Shown: positions 16,059 through 28,103, counted from the first letter of the stretch. The stretch is DNA of 48,260 nucleotides from Actinomycetospora sp. NBRC 106378 (GCF_030269685.1 NZ_BSTT01000025.1:1-48260); one strand, 5' to 3'. Made by a program: numbers and translations. Notes: generated by a model from the letters alone, not told the origin.

Positions 16059-16889
16059 TCAGTCCACGCGCTCCGCGTGCAGGTCGACGAGGCGGGTGAA
16101 GATCTCCGGGTACTCGAGGTTCGTCAGGTGCCCGGCGCGGGGGAGGACGGCGAGGTCGGCCACCGGGAGCGTGCGGCGCAGCATCAGGGTGGCGTCGAGG
16201 GCGTCGTCGTCGCGGTCGCCGACCACGAGCAGCGTCGGGACCGTCATCGCGACGAGCCGGTCGGTCAGGTCGTAGAGCGACGGCCGGGCTGCCTGGACGC
16301 CCCGCATCGTGAGTGCCGCGCCCACCGGGTCGTGCTCGGCGAGGACCCGCAGGTGCTCGTCGTGGGCGTGCTCGTCCCGCTCGCGCAGCGACCGGCGTGC
16401 CGGCCGGTTGCCGTAGTCGGCGGCGACCGCGGCACTGCCCTGCGACTCGTACGCGGCGGCGAGGGCGAGCGCGTCCGCGCGGAAGGCGTCGGCGCGGTCG
16501 GGGGCCGCGCCGTACCCGCAGCCCGCGACGACGAGGCCGGTGCACCGGTCGGGGTGGGTCAGGCCCAGGTGCAGCGTCGCGAACCCGCCCATCGAGTTCC
16601 CGACGACGAGCGCCTGCTCGATCCCCAGCGCGTCCAGCACCGCGACCGCGTCGGCGACGGCCCGCTCCTGGGAGTAGGCGGCCGGATCGGTCGGGACGTC
16701 GGAGTGCGGATAGCCGCGGGCGTCGTAGGTGATGCACCGGTACCGCCCCGCGAGCTCGCCGAACTGCGGCGCCCACGAGCGGTGGTCGCCGCCGAACTCG
16801 TGCAGGAACAGGATCGGCGGGGACTCTCCGCCCTCTCCGCCCGTGTCGTACACCGCCAGGCCGACCCCGTCGTCGGTCGTCACACGCAC
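16059..16889 (-). CDS. Alpha/beta hydrolase
   Basis: A 276-residue single-domain hydrolase. It has LFLHEFGGDHRSW for the oxyanion region, the nucleophile Ser in VVGNSMGGFAT, an acidic residue in LVVGDRDDDAL and the catalytic His in LPRAGHLTNLEYPE. It resembles the dienelactone or MhpC-like C-C hydrolase and esterase group; the substrate is not known. It lies downstream of the LysR gene and overlaps it by 10 bases with GTG 16889, which has GGAAGGGG ten bases upstream; a GTG at 16883 is the alternative. Confidence 0.85.
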   Translation of the reverse strand: MRVTTDDGVGLAVYDTGGEGGESPPILFLHEFGGDHRSWAPQFGELAGRYRCITYDARGYPHSDVPTDPAAYSQERAVADAVAVLDALGIEQALVVGNSMGGFATLHLGLTHPDRCTGLVVAGCGYGAAPDRADAFRADALALAAAYESQGSAAVAADYGNRPARRSLRERDEHAHDEHLRVLAEHDPVGAALTMRGVQAARPSLYDLTDRLVAMTVPTLLVVGDRDDDALDATLMLRRTLPVADLAVLPRAGHLTNLEYPEIFTRLVDLHAERVD

Positions 16890-17773
16890 GTCGCCGACAC
16901 CCCTTCCAACGTCTCCAGGGCGGCGATCACCGGCGGCGTGTGCGCGGCGGCGTCCCGGACGACGGCCATGATGGTCCGCACCGGGGTCGGGCGCACCACC
17001 CGGACGGTGCGGAGCTCCGGCGGGAGTCCCCGGGCTCCGAGCTCCGGCAGCACCGTGATGCCGATGCCCGCGGCGACGAAGGCGATCGCGGTCGGGTAGT
17101 CGGCCGCCTCCACGTGGAAGGTCGGGCTGAACCCGGCGGCCGTGCAGGCCTCGAGCAGGACGGCACGGCACGCCCCGCGGGCGGCGTCGTTGTCCACCCA
17201 CTGCTCGCCGACCAGATCCGCGAGCTCCACCTCGGGCGTCCCGGCGAGCGGGTGGGTCCGGGGCACGACCGCGACGTACGGGTCGTCGAGCAGGTGATGG
17301 GCGGAGAACCCGGCCCGCGGGGACCACCCCTGGCGGGCCACGGCGACCTGGACGTCGGGCCGCGCGGCCGGATCGTCCGGGATCCACTCGAGCAGGGACA
17401 GGTCGAGGCGGACGTGGGGGAACTCGGCGGTCAGCCGGCTCACGACGTGCGGGAGCCAGGCCGAGCCGGCGGAGGCGAAGTAGCCGATCGACACCGACCC
17501 GGTCCGGCCGGCCCGCAGGTCGGCGATCACGGTCTCCGCCTCCCCGAGCTGCGCGAGCACCGCGTCGGCCTGCTCGGCGAGGGCGAGCCCGGCCGCCGTC
17601 GGGCGCAGCCCCCGCCCGACCCGCTCGAAGAGGGGCAGGCCCGTCTCGCGCGCCAGGGCGGTGATGTGCTGGCTCACCGCGGACGGGGTGTAGCCGAGGT
17701 TGTCGGCGGCCGCGGCGACCGTGCCGCTGGCCACGACCGACCGGAACACGCGCAGCCGCTGGGTGTCGAGCAC
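16880..17773 (-). CDS. LysR-family transcriptional regulator
   Basis: A 297-residue LysR protein. The winged HTH at the N-terminus reads LRVFRSVVASGTVAAAADNLGYTPSAVSQHITAL. The C-terminal substrate-binding domain runs from about 88 (GSVSIGYFASAG), with YPTAIAFVAAGIGITVLPE near the end. It is divergent from the EamA exporter gene and followed by the alpha/beta hydrolase, so these two are the likely targets. The GTG at 17773 has a TACGGT element six bases before it and no ribosome site, so the mRNA is probably leaderless. Confidence 0.9.
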   Translation of the reverse strand: MLDTQRLRVFRSVVASGTVAAAADNLGYTPSAVSQHITALARETGLPLFERVGRGLRPTAAGLALAEQADAVLAQLGEAETVIADLRAGRTGSVSIGYFASAGSAWLPHVVSRLTAEFPHVRLDLSLLEWIPDDPAARPDVQVAVARQGWSPRAGFSAHHLLDDPYVAVVPRTHPLAGTPEVELADLVGEQWVDNDAARGACRAVLLEACTAAGFSPTFHVEAADYPTAIAFVAAGIGITVLPELGARGLPPELRTVRVVRPTPVRTIMAVVRDAAAHTPPVIAALETLEGVSATCV

Positions 17774-17779
17774 GCGCCG

Positions 17780-17808
17780 ACCGTACAGTCGAACTGAATC
17801 GTCGTGAA
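17780..17808 (-). promoter_or_regulatory. Promoter of the LysR gene
   Basis: On the minus strand TTCACG (17808-17803), a 17-base spacer and TACGGT (17785-17780) form a good -35/-10 pair. Six bases separate the -10 from the GTG start codon, which points to a leaderless transcript. Confidence 0.5.
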
Positions 17809-17817
17809 GGATCCTTC
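17806..17817. promoter_or_regulatory. Palindrome GAAGGATCCTTC (candidate operator)
   Basis: A perfect 12-bp palindrome lies between the divergent LysR and EamA genes and overlaps the -35 of the LysR promoter. It could be bound by the LysR protein, but LysR sites are usually longer T-N11-A dyads. Confidence 0.35.
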
Positions 17818-17855
17818 GCTGGTGCTCCCGGGTCCGGCGGAGCAGGGTCGGTGCC

Positions 17856-18743
17856 GTGATCACCAGCGCCCCGACCCGCCGTCGGGAAGACCTGCTCGCG
17901 GCGTCGGCCGCGGGTGTCACCGTGCTCCTGTGGGCGTCCGCGTTCGTCGGGGTCCGCAGCGCCGGCCACCACCTCGATCCCGGCGCCCTCGCGTTCGGCC
18001 GGATGCTCGTGGCGAGCGTGGCCCTCACCGCCGTCGTGCTCGTCCGCGGGGTCCCCCGGCTGCCGCGGGGACGGCGGCTGGGCGGGATCGTGCTGTGGGG
18101 CGTGGCCTGGTTCGGGGCCTACAACCTGGCCCTGAACGCCGCCGAGACGCACCTCGACGCGGGGACCACCGCGCTGCTCGTGAACGTCGCGCCGGTGCTC
18201 GTCGCGATCCTGGCGGGTCTGTTCCTCGGGGAGGGCTTCCCGCGGCGGCTGCTCGCCGGGCTGGCGATCGCGTTCGGCGGGGTCGTGCTCATCGCGGTCG
18301 CGACGTCGAGCGGGCGGGCCGACGGGCTCGGTGCCCTCCTCGGCCTCGCCGCCGCCGTGCTCTACGCCGGGGCGGCCACGGCGCAGAAGCGGCTCCTGGC
18401 GGACACCGACGCCCTGACGATGACGTGGCTCGGCGCGGTCGCGGGCACGGTGGTGCTGCTGCCGTGGGCTCCGTCGCTCGGCACGGGTCTCGTCGCGGCC
18501 CCGTCCGGCACCGCCCTCACCGTGCTCTACCTGGGGCTCTTCCCGACCGCCATCGCCTTCCTGGCGTGGGGCTACGCCCTCTCGCGCACCAGCGCCGGCC
18601 GACTCGCCTCGACCACCTACGTCGTGCCCGCGCTCGTCGTCGTGCTGTCGTGGCTCCTGCTGACGGAGGTCCCGACCCCGCTCGCCCTCGCCGGTGGCGC
18701 GCTGTGCCTCGTCGGGGTGGCGGTGTCGCGGTCACGCCGGTGA
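17856..18743 (+). CDS. EamA-family (DMT) transporter
   Basis: A 295-residue inner-membrane protein with ten predicted helices in two tandem EamA domains, the first at about 17-140 and the second at about 152-290. Signatures include LLWASAFVGVRSAG and a repeat-end GLFLGEGFPRRLLAGLAIAFGGVVLI. DMT exporters move amino acids or other small metabolites out of the cell. Divergence from a LysR gene is typical for such exporters and suggests control by the exported substrate. The start is GTG 17856, with CAGGG 8 bases upstream. Confidence 0.88.
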   Translation: MITSAPTRRREDLLAASAAGVTVLLWASAFVGVRSAGHHLDPGALAFGRMLVASVALTAVVLVRGVPRLPRGRRLGGIVLWGVAWFGAYNLALNAAETHLDAGTTALLVNVAPVLVAILAGLFLGEGFPRRLLAGLAIAFGGVVLIAVATSSGRADGLGALLGLAAAVLYAGAATAQKRLLADTDALTMTWLGAVAGTVVLLPWAPSLGTGLVAAPSGTALTVLYLGLFPTAIAFLAWGYALSRTSAGRLASTTYVVPALVVVLSWLLLTEVPTPLALAGGALCLVGVAVSRSRR

Positions 18744-18871
18744 GCGCGGCCGCGATCCGGCCACGCGGCCGAGAGGATGAAGCCGTCGGCCTCGCGGCCG
18801 GGGAACGACGCTCTCGAGCATCGGTCGGCCGGCGCAGGCTCACCGTGTCGCGGGCTCCTCACCGCCGTCGC

Positions 18872-18906
18872 CCACCTTGTCGTTGTGATTCACCACGACA
18901 AGGTGG
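18872..18906. terminator. Hairpin between convergent eamA-type and ppdK genes
   Basis: The arms CCACCTTGTCGT and ACGACAAGGTGG are a perfect 12-bp inverted repeat, with a further GTG/CAC pairing inside and an ATT loop. It lies in the 283-base gap between the ends of the exporter gene and ppdK and can serve both. The rest of that gap holds no gene I can support; near 18970-19015 there are two imperfect copies of GCTTTCCTGYCAC. Confidence 0.7.
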
Positions 18907-19026
18907 CGCGGTCCGGTCGGCAGGCCGCGACAGGGCCGCCGACGGGCTGCTGATGGCCCGCCGACGACGTGGCTTTCCTGTCACTGGGTGCCGGCAACGA
19001 CGCTTTCCTGCCACCGAGGGCGGGGG

Positions 19027-21702
19027 CTACCCGTGCTGCACCGCCGCCCGGCCGGCCTCGAGCCGGGCGACCGGCACGCGGAACGGCGAGCAGGACACGT
19101 AGTCCAGGCCGGCGCGGTGGAAGAAGTGCACCGAGTCGGGGTCGCCGCCGTGCTCACCGCAGATGCCGAGCTTGAGGTCCGACCGCACCTCGCGGCCGCG
19201 CCACGAGGCGATCTCCACGAGCTCCCCGACGCCGACGGTGTCGAGCGACTCGAAGGGGGAGACGCCGAAGATGCCGTGGTCGAGGTAGGCCGAGAAGAAC
19301 GAGCTCTCGACGTCGTCGCGGGAGAAGCCCCAGGTCGTCTGCGTGAGGTCGTTGGTGCCGAACGAGAAGAACTGCGCGACCTCGGCGATCTGGGCGGCCA
19401 CCAGTGCGGCGCGGGGCAGCTCGATCATGGTGCCGACCTGGTGCTCGACGGGGGCGCCGTTCACCAGCGACTCGGGCTCCTGCACCACCTCGGCGATCTC
19501 CGCCGCCACCGCCTGCAGCTCCTGCACGGTGCCCACGAGCGGCACCATGATCTCGGGGAGGACGTTCAGGCCCTCATCGGCCAGGGCCGCGGCGGCGCGG
19601 GTGATCGCGCGGATCTGCATCGCGAACAGGCCCGGCACCTGGATCCCGAGGCGGACCCCGCGCAGCCCGAGCATCGGGTTCTGCTCGTGCAGGCGGCGCA
19701 CGTTCTCCAGCAGCGCCTCCTGCTTGTCGGTCAGCTCGCCGCGCTCCCGGGCGACCGCGACCTCCACCGACAGCTCGGTGAGGTCGGGCAGGAACTCGTG
19801 CAGCGGCGGGTCGAGCAGGCGGATGGTGACGGGGAGCCCGGCCATCGCGCGGTAGAGGGCGGTGAAGTCCTCGATCTGCATCGGGAGCAGGGCGGCGAGG
19901 GCCTTCTCGCGCTCCTCGGCCGTCTCCGCGAGCACCAGGTCCTCGACCAGCGAACGGCGCTCGCCGAGGAACATGTGCTCGGTGCGGCACAGGCCGATCC
20001 CCTCGGCGCCGAACCGGCGGGCCAGGCCCGCGTCCTCGCCCGTGTCGACGTTGGCGCGGACCTTCATCCGCCGCCGGGCGTCGGCGTGGGACATGATCCG
20101 GTCGACGGCGACGACGAGCTCGTCGTCGGGATCGACCTCCCCGGTCTCGAGGTAGGAGACGACCGGGCTCGCCGACACCGGGATCTCGCCGAGGTAGACC
20201 TCGCCGGACGTCCCGTCGATGGAGATGACGTCGCCCTCGACGACCTCGACCCCGCCCGTCGTCGTGAACCTCTTGCCGCGGACGTCGACCTCGAGCTCCT
20301 CGGCGCCGCAGACCGCGGTCTTGCCCATGCCGCGGGCGACCACCGCGGCGTGCGAGGTGCGGCCGCCCCGGCTGGTGAGGACACCCTCCGCCGCGATCAT
20401 GCCGCCGAGGTCGTCGGGGTTGGTCTCGCGGCGGACGAGGACGACCTTCTCGCCGCGCTTCGCCCAGGCGATCGCGGTCGCCGAGTCGAAGACCGCCCGG
20501 CCGCCGGCGGCGCCGGGGGAGGCGTTCATCCCCGTCGTCAGGAGCTCCTTCTCGGCGTCCGGGTCGAAGCGGGGGAACATCAGCTGCGCGAGCTGGTGGC
20601 CGGTGACGCGCAGCAGGGCCTCGTCGAGGTCGATCAGGCCCTCGTCGACGAGCTGCGTGGCGACGGTGAACGCGGCGGCCGCGGTGCGCTTGCCGACGCG
20701 GGTCTGCAGCATCCAGAGCTTGCCGCGCTCGATGGTGAACTCGATGTCACAGAGGTCGCGGTAGTGCTGCTCGAGCGTGGTCATGATGCCCATGAGCTCG
20801 TCGTAGGAGCTCTTGTCGAGGCCCTCGAGGTCGGTCAGCGGGAGGGTGTTGCGGATGCCCGCGACGACGTCCTCGCCCTGGGCGTTCTGCAGGTAGTCGC
20901 CGTAGACCCCGCGGGTTCCCGACGCCGGGTCGCGCGTGAACGCGACCCCGGTGCCGGAGTCCATCCCGAGGTTCCCGAACACCATCGAGCACACCGACAC
21001 CGCGGTGCCGAGATCGGCCGGGATGCGCTCCTGGCGGCGGTAGATGTTCGCCCGCTCGGAGTTCCACGAGTCGAAGACGGCCCGGACCGCGAGGTCGAGC
21101 TGCTCGCGCGGCTCCTGCGGGAAGTCCCGCCCGGCGTGGTCGCGGACGATGGCCTGGTAGGTCTCGACGAGGGTGGCGAGGTCGCCGGCGTCGAGGTCCA
21201 GGTCGTTCTTCGAGCCCTTGGCCGCCTTCGCGGCCTCGAGCGCGTCGTGGAAGTGCTCGGCGTCGATCCCCAGCACGGTCGCACCGAACATCTGCACGAG
21301 GCGGCGGTAGGAGTCCCAGGCGAACCGGTCGTCCCCCGCCTGGGCCGCGAGACCGTGCACCGAGGAGTCGTTGAGCCCGACGTTGAGGACGGTCTCCATC
21401 ATCCCGGGCATCGAGAACTTCGCGCCGGAACGTACCGAGACCAGCAGCGGGTCGTCGGCCTGGCCGAGGTGCTTGCCCATCGTGGCCTCGAGGGCGGCGA
21501 GGTGCTCGCTGACCTCGGCGGCCATACCGTCGGGCTCGGCGCCCTGCGCGAGATAGGCGCGGCACGCGTCGGTGGTGATCACGAAGCCGGGCGGCACCGG
21601 CAGACCCAGGTTCGTCATCTCGGCGAGGTTCGCCCCCTTGCCGCCCAGCAGGTCGCGCTGGTTCCGGTCGCCCTCGGCGAAGTCGTACACGAACTTGGTC
21701 AT
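19027..21702 (-). CDS. ppdK: Pyruvate, phosphate dikinase
   Basis: A 891-residue PPDK that interconverts pyruvate, ATP and phosphate with PEP, AMP and PPi. The order is an ATP-grasp domain (from GGKGANLAEMTNLGLPVPPGF), a swivelling phosphohistidine domain with His451 and Thr449 in GGRTSHAAVV, and a PEP/pyruvate TIM barrel with Cys848 in GICGEHGGDP. All key residues are present and the length is normal. The start is ATG 21702 with AGGAGGGG upstream. It is divergent from the pyruvate dehydrogenase operon, so both sides of the pyruvate node are read from one control region. Confidence 0.96.
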   Translation of the reverse strand: MTKFVYDFAEGDRNQRDLLGGKGANLAEMTNLGLPVPPGFVITTDACRAYLAQGAEPDGMAAEVSEHLAALEATMGKHLGQADDPLLVSVRSGAKFSMPGMMETVLNVGLNDSSVHGLAAQAGDDRFAWDSYRRLVQMFGATVLGIDAEHFHDALEAAKAAKGSKNDLDLDAGDLATLVETYQAIVRDHAGRDFPQEPREQLDLAVRAVFDSWNSERANIYRRQERIPADLGTAVSVCSMVFGNLGMDSGTGVAFTRDPASGTRGVYGDYLQNAQGEDVVAGIRNTLPLTDLEGLDKSSYDELMGIMTTLEQHYRDLCDIEFTIERGKLWMLQTRVGKRTAAAAFTVATQLVDEGLIDLDEALLRVTGHQLAQLMFPRFDPDAEKELLTTGMNASPGAAGGRAVFDSATAIAWAKRGEKVVLVRRETNPDDLGGMIAAEGVLTSRGGRTSHAAVVARGMGKTAVCGAEELEVDVRGKRFTTTGGVEVVEGDVISIDGTSGEVYLGEIPVSASPVVSYLETGEVDPDDELVVAVDRIMSHADARRRMKVRANVDTGEDAGLARRFGAEGIGLCRTEHMFLGERRSLVEDLVLAETAEEREKALAALLPMQIEDFTALYRAMAGLPVTIRLLDPPLHEFLPDLTELSVEVAVARERGELTDKQEALLENVRRLHEQNPMLGLRGVRLGIQVPGLFAMQIRAITRAAAALADEGLNVLPEIMVPLVGTVQELQAVAAEIAEVVQEPESLVNGAPVEHQVGTMIELPRAALVAAQIAEVAQFFSFGTNDLTQTTWGFSRDDVESSFFSAYLDHGIFGVSPFESLDTVGVGELVEIASWRGREVRSDLKLGICGEHGGDPDSVHFFHRAGLDYVSCSPFRVPVARLEAGRAAVQHG

Positions 21703-21723
21703 CGCCCACCCCTCCTGCTGCAC

Positions 21724-21735
21724 GCGTGGCCACGC
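21724..21735. promoter_or_regulatory. Palindrome GCGTGGCCACGC in the ppdK leader
   Basis: A perfect 12-bp palindrome starts 21 bases upstream of the ppdK ATG, just before its ribosome site. It could be an operator or a small leader hairpin. Confidence 0.35.
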
Positions 21736-21812
21736 TGCGATGACGCTGACACCTCTCGACCCGCGGGGCCATGCCCGATCGGGTGGTGGGTGCTTCTCAG
21801 GCTCGATCCAGA

Positions 21813-21830
21813 CCCCTCCGATCGGAGGGG
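21813..21830. promoter_or_regulatory. 18-bp perfect palindrome CCCCTCCGATCGGAGGGG
   Basis: This dyad without a spacer lies 110 bases before ppdK and about 270 bases before aceE. Without a loop it is more likely a protein site than a terminator. It matches no operator that I know. Confidence 0.45.
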
Positions 21831-22101
21831 CCGCGGCCGCCGGAGCGCCCCGGACGGGGGGTCGCGGTGCCCGAACGGCCCAGTGGTCGTGGTGTCCGGA
21901 GCAGTCGCCGGCACTCACTCGTTCGGAGGGTGCGCGGTGGTCGCGGCGGGGGGCGCACGGTGACGGAGGGTCCGAATCTCAACGGAGCCTCAGCGCCCGC
22001 GCGTACGACTTTCGCGGTGACGTGACGCACGGCAAGGTGGGTGACGCCGACACCCCACGCGCACTGGAGCCCCCACCAGGGGCCGGAGAAGGACCGACTG
22101 C

Positions 22102-24822
<2,721 letters not shown>

Positions 24823-24855
24823 CCCCCGATGCCCGCACAGAGAGGCATGCAGAAG

Positions 24856-26214
24856 ATGTCGGCGCCAGCCGCAACCCAGGTGACCGTCCCCAACATCGGC
24901 GACTTCTCCGACGTCCCGATCATCGAGGTCCACGTCGCGCCCGGTGACACGATCGCCGTGGACGACCCGCTGCTCACCCTCGAGTCCGACAAGGCGACGA
25001 TGGACGTGCCGTCCTCGCACGCCGGCACGGTGCGCGAGGTCCTGGTCTCGGTCGGGGACCCGGTCAGCGAGGGCACCCCCGTCGTCGTGCTCGACGAGGG
25101 GGAGGGGGAGCCGGCCGAGGACACCTCCTCGGCGCCCGCGCCGTCCGGCGCCGCCGCGCAGGCCGACACCGAGGCCGCCGCGCAGGAGCCGGACACCGAG
25201 CGCGGGACGCCCTCGGCGCAGAGCACGTCGAACGGTGCCTCGAAGGGTTCCTCGAACGGCAGCTCCGCCCCGACCACCGCGACCCCGGCGGCCTCCGAGC
25301 TGCCCGCCCACGCGGGCCCGAGCGTGCGCAAGCTCGCCCGGGAGTTCGGGATCGACCTCGCCCAGGTCAGCGCGAGCGGGCCGAAGGGCCGGATCACGAA
25401 GGACGACCTGCTCTCGTTCGTCCGCGGCGGCGACGGGGCCTCGGCGCCCGCGGCGGCCCCGGCTCCGGCCCAGGGCTCGGGCATCCCCGAGATCCCCGCG
25501 CAGGACTTCTCGGTGTTCGGCGAGGTCGAGACGCAGCCGCTCTCGCGCATCACCCGCATCTCCGGGCCGTTCCTGCACCGGTCCTGGCTGAACGTCCCGC
25601 ACGTCACGCACAACGACGACGCGGACATCACCGACACCGACCGGTACCGCAAGGAGCTCGACACCGCCGCGAAGGCGGACGGCTACCGGGTCACGCTGCT
25701 GGCGTTCCTTATGAAGGCCAGCGTCTCGGCGCTCAAGGCCTTCCCGACGGTGAACTCCTCGCTGACCCCGGAGAAGGACGCGCTGATCCTGAAGCGCTAC
25801 TACCACATCGGGGTCGCGGTGGACACGCCCGGCGGGCTCGTGGTGCCGGTCATCCGGGACGTCGACCGCAAGGGCATCGTGGAGCTCTCGAAGGAGCTCG
25901 GCGAGGTCTCGGCCCGGGCCCGCGACGGCAAGCTGACCGGCGACGACATGAAGGGCGGCACCTTCACGATCTCGTCGCTCGGCGGCATCGGGGGCACGGC
26001 GTTCACGCCGATCGTCAACGCGCCCGAGGTGGCCATCCTCGGCGTCGTGCGCTCGCGCGTGGCGCCGGTGTGGAACGGCACGGAGTTCGAGCCGCGCACG
26101 CTGCTGCCGCTCTGCTTCTCCTACGACCACCGCGTCATCGACGGCGCCCTGGCCGCCCGCTTCACCCGGCACGTCGCCCACACCATGGGCGACGAGCGCC
26201 GCCTGCTGCTGTAA
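24856..26214 (+). CDS. aceF: Dihydrolipoamide acetyltransferase (PDH E2)
   Basis: A 452-residue E2. It has one lipoyl domain (about 5-80) with the lipoyl Lys46 in LESDKATMDVP, an Ala/Ser/Pro-rich linker, a peripheral-subunit-binding domain from about residue 154 (SVRKLAREFGIDLAQVSASGPKGRI), a second linker and the catalytic domain ending with His425 and Asp429 in YDHRVIDG. Many E2 proteins carry two or three lipoyl domains, so one is on the low side. I chose ATG 24856 because AGAGAGG lies ten bases before it; ATGs at 24829 and 24847 are alternatives. Confidence 0.93.
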   Translation: MSAPAATQVTVPNIGDFSDVPIIEVHVAPGDTIAVDDPLLTLESDKATMDVPSSHAGTVREVLVSVGDPVSEGTPVVVLDEGEGEPAEDTSSAPAPSGAAAQADTEAAAQEPDTERGTPSAQSTSNGASKGSSNGSSAPTTATPAASELPAHAGPSVRKLAREFGIDLAQVSASGPKGRITKDDLLSFVRGGDGASAPAAAPAPAQGSGIPEIPAQDFSVFGEVETQPLSRITRISGPFLHRSWLNVPHVTHNDDADITDTDRYRKELDTAAKADGYRVTLLAFLMKASVSALKAFPTVNSSLTPEKDALILKRYYHIGVAVDTPGGLVVPVIRDVDRKGIVELSKELGEVSARARDGKLTGDDMKGGTFTISSLGGIGGTAFTPIVNAPEVAILGVVRSRVAPVWNGTEFEPRTLLPLCFSYDHRVIDGALAARFTRHVAHTMGDERRLLL

Positions 26215-26310
26215 GCCGCGCCAAGCAGATGCGCACGCCCGCGCTCCTCCGTCACGCGGTCGTGCGACCTGCGGCGCGAACCCCCTCCGGCTCTCCAGGG
26301 AGATATCGCT

Positions 26311-28098
26311 GTGGCTGACACCGTCGTCGTCGAGGTCCCCGACATCGGCGACTTCACCGACGTCCCCGTCATCGAGGTCCACGTGACCGAGGGCAGCGAG
26401 ATCGCCCTCGACGAGCCGCTGCTGACCCTCGAGTCCGACAAGGCGACGATGGACGTCCCCGCCGAGGTGGCGGGGACCGTCACCGAGGTGCGGGTCGCGG
26501 TCGGCGACCGGGTCTCGCGGGGGAGCGCCATCCTCGTCGTGACCCCAGCCGGCGGTGGGTCGGAGCAGACGTCCACGCCCGTCCCGACGAAGAAGGCCTC
26601 GACGCAGACCGAGAAGCCCGGGGCCCAGGAGCGGAACCGCACCGCCCCGACCCCGGCGTCGGACGGCGCCGAGGACCGCCACGTCGGGCTGCTGGTCCTC
26701 GGCGCGGGACCCGGTGGTTACACGGCCGCGTTCCGGGCGGCCGACCTCGGGCTCGAGGTGCTCGTGGTGGACTCCCGCGACACCCTCGGCGGCGTGTGCC
26801 TCAACGTCGGGTGCATCCCGTCGAAGGCGCTGCTGCACGCCGCGAAGGTGATCGCCGAGACCAAGGAGATGTCCGAGCACGGCGTCTCGTTCGGGGCGCC
26901 CACCATCGACCTCGACAAGCTCCGCGACTGGAAGGACGGCGTCGTCGGGAAGCTCGTCGGCGGCCTGGCCGGGCTCGCGAAGCAGCGCAAGGTCTCGACG
27001 CTGCAGGGCGTCGGCCGCTTCGTCTCGCCCCACCGCGTCGAGGTCACCACGGCCGACGGGTCGACGACGACGGTCGGGTTCGACCAGGCGATCGTCGCAG
27101 CGGGGTCGGAGCCGGTGCAGCTGCCGTTCGTCCCGCACGACGACCCTCGCGTGCTCGACTCCACCTCCGCCCTCGAGATCGCCGAGGTCCCGGAGCGGCT
27201 CCTCGTGCTCGGCGGCGGCATCATCGGCCTGGAGATGGCGACGGTGTACGCCGAGCTGGGCTCGAAGATCACCGTCGTCGAGCTGATGGACCAGATCATC
27301 CCGGGGGCCGACAAGGACCTCGTGAAGCCGCTGGCCAAGCACATCGGCTCCCGCTACGAGAACGTCTTCCTCTCCACGAAGTGCACCGACGTCGAGGCCA
27401 CCGACAAGGGCCTCGTCGTGTGGATGGAGGGCAAGAAGGCGCCGGAGCAGGACACCTTCGACGCCGTGCTCGTCGCCGTCGGCCGCGTGCCCAACGGCAA
27501 GGTCCTCGGGCTCGACGCGGCCGGGGTCGACGTCAACGACCGCGGCTTCCTCGCCGTCGACGAGCAGATGCGCACCAACGTGGCGCACATCTTCGCGATC
27601 GGCGACATCGTCGGGCAGCCCATGCTCGCGCACAAGGCGGTGCACGAGGGCAAGGTCGCCGCCGAGGTGGCGGCGGGGAAGAAGAGCGCGTTCGACGCGA
27701 AGGTCATCCCGTCGGTGGCCTACACCGACCCCGAGGTCGCGTGGGTGGGCGTCACCGAGAACGAGGCGAAGGCGCAGGGCCTCTCGTACGGCACCGGCAC
27801 GTTCCCGTGGGCGGCGTCCGGGCGTTCGCTGTCGCTGGGCCGCTCGGAGGGCTCGACGAAGCTGTTGTTCGACACCGAGACCGACCGGATCATCGGGGCG
27901 GGGATCGTCGGGCCGGCCGCGGGCGACCTGATCACCGAGGCCGCCCTGGCCATCGAGCTCGGGGCCGACGCCACCGACATCGGCCTCACCATCCACCCGC
28001 ACCCGACGCTGTCGGAGACCGTGGGCATGGCGGCCGACGCGTTCGAGGGCACGCTGACCGACCTGTACCTGCCGAAGAAGAAGCCGGCGAAGGCCTGA
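26311..28098 (+). CDS. lpdA: Dihydrolipoamide dehydrogenase (E3) with N-terminal lipoyl domain
   Basis: A 595-residue E3 that reoxidises dihydrolipoyl groups with NAD. An extra lipoyl domain at residues 1-80, with Lys44 in LESDKATMDVP, and a Pro/Thr linker precede the flavoprotein. That part has GAGPGG, the redox cysteines Cys163 and Cys168 in GGVCLNVGCIPSK, the NAD site GGGIIGLEMA, and the active-site His564 in HPHPTLSE. Lipoyl-E3 fusions are known in Neisseria and related bacteria but are not the usual actinobacterial Lpd. The GTG start has AGGGAGA upstream. A 96-base gap separates it from aceF. Confidence 0.95.
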   Translation: MADTVVVEVPDIGDFTDVPVIEVHVTEGSEIALDEPLLTLESDKATMDVPAEVAGTVTEVRVAVGDRVSRGSAILVVTPAGGGSEQTSTPVPTKKASTQTEKPGAQERNRTAPTPASDGAEDRHVGLLVLGAGPGGYTAAFRAADLGLEVLVVDSRDTLGGVCLNVGCIPSKALLHAAKVIAETKEMSEHGVSFGAPTIDLDKLRDWKDGVVGKLVGGLAGLAKQRKVSTLQGVGRFVSPHRVEVTTADGSTTTVGFDQAIVAAGSEPVQLPFVPHDDPRVLDSTSALEIAEVPERLLVLGGGIIGLEMATVYAELGSKITVVELMDQIIPGADKDLVKPLAKHIGSRYENVFLSTKCTDVEATDKGLVVWMEGKKAPEQDTFDAVLVAVGRVPNGKVLGLDAAGVDVNDRGFLAVDEQMRTNVAHIFAIGDIVGQPMLAHKAVHEGKVAAEVAAGKKSAFDAKVIPSVAYTDPEVAWVGVTENEAKAQGLSYGTGTFPWAASGRSLSLGRSEGSTKLLFDTETDRIIGAGIVGPAAGDLITEAALAIELGADATDIGLTIHPHPTLSETVGMAADAFEGTLTDLYLPKKKPAKA

Positions 28099-28103
28099 CC
28101 GCT

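Larger units (their letters stand above)
21703..22101. other. 399-base control region between divergent ppdK and aceE
   Basis: I see no gene here. The region holds two perfect palindromes (21724-21735 and 21813-21830), the ppdK ribosome site AGGAGGGG and the aceE ribosome site GGAGAAGGA (8 bases before the ATG). No convincing -35/-10 pair was found for either gene. Confidence 0.6.

Noticed and set aside
17786..17796. CAGTCGAACTG as a LysR T-N11-A operator
   Set aside because: The arms are only four bases and the T and A are at the wrong spacing.
18988..21963. A 991-codon open frame on the plus strand opposite ppdK
   Set aside because: It shadows ppdK codon by codon, has repetitive composition and no recognisable domain, and ppdK is certain.
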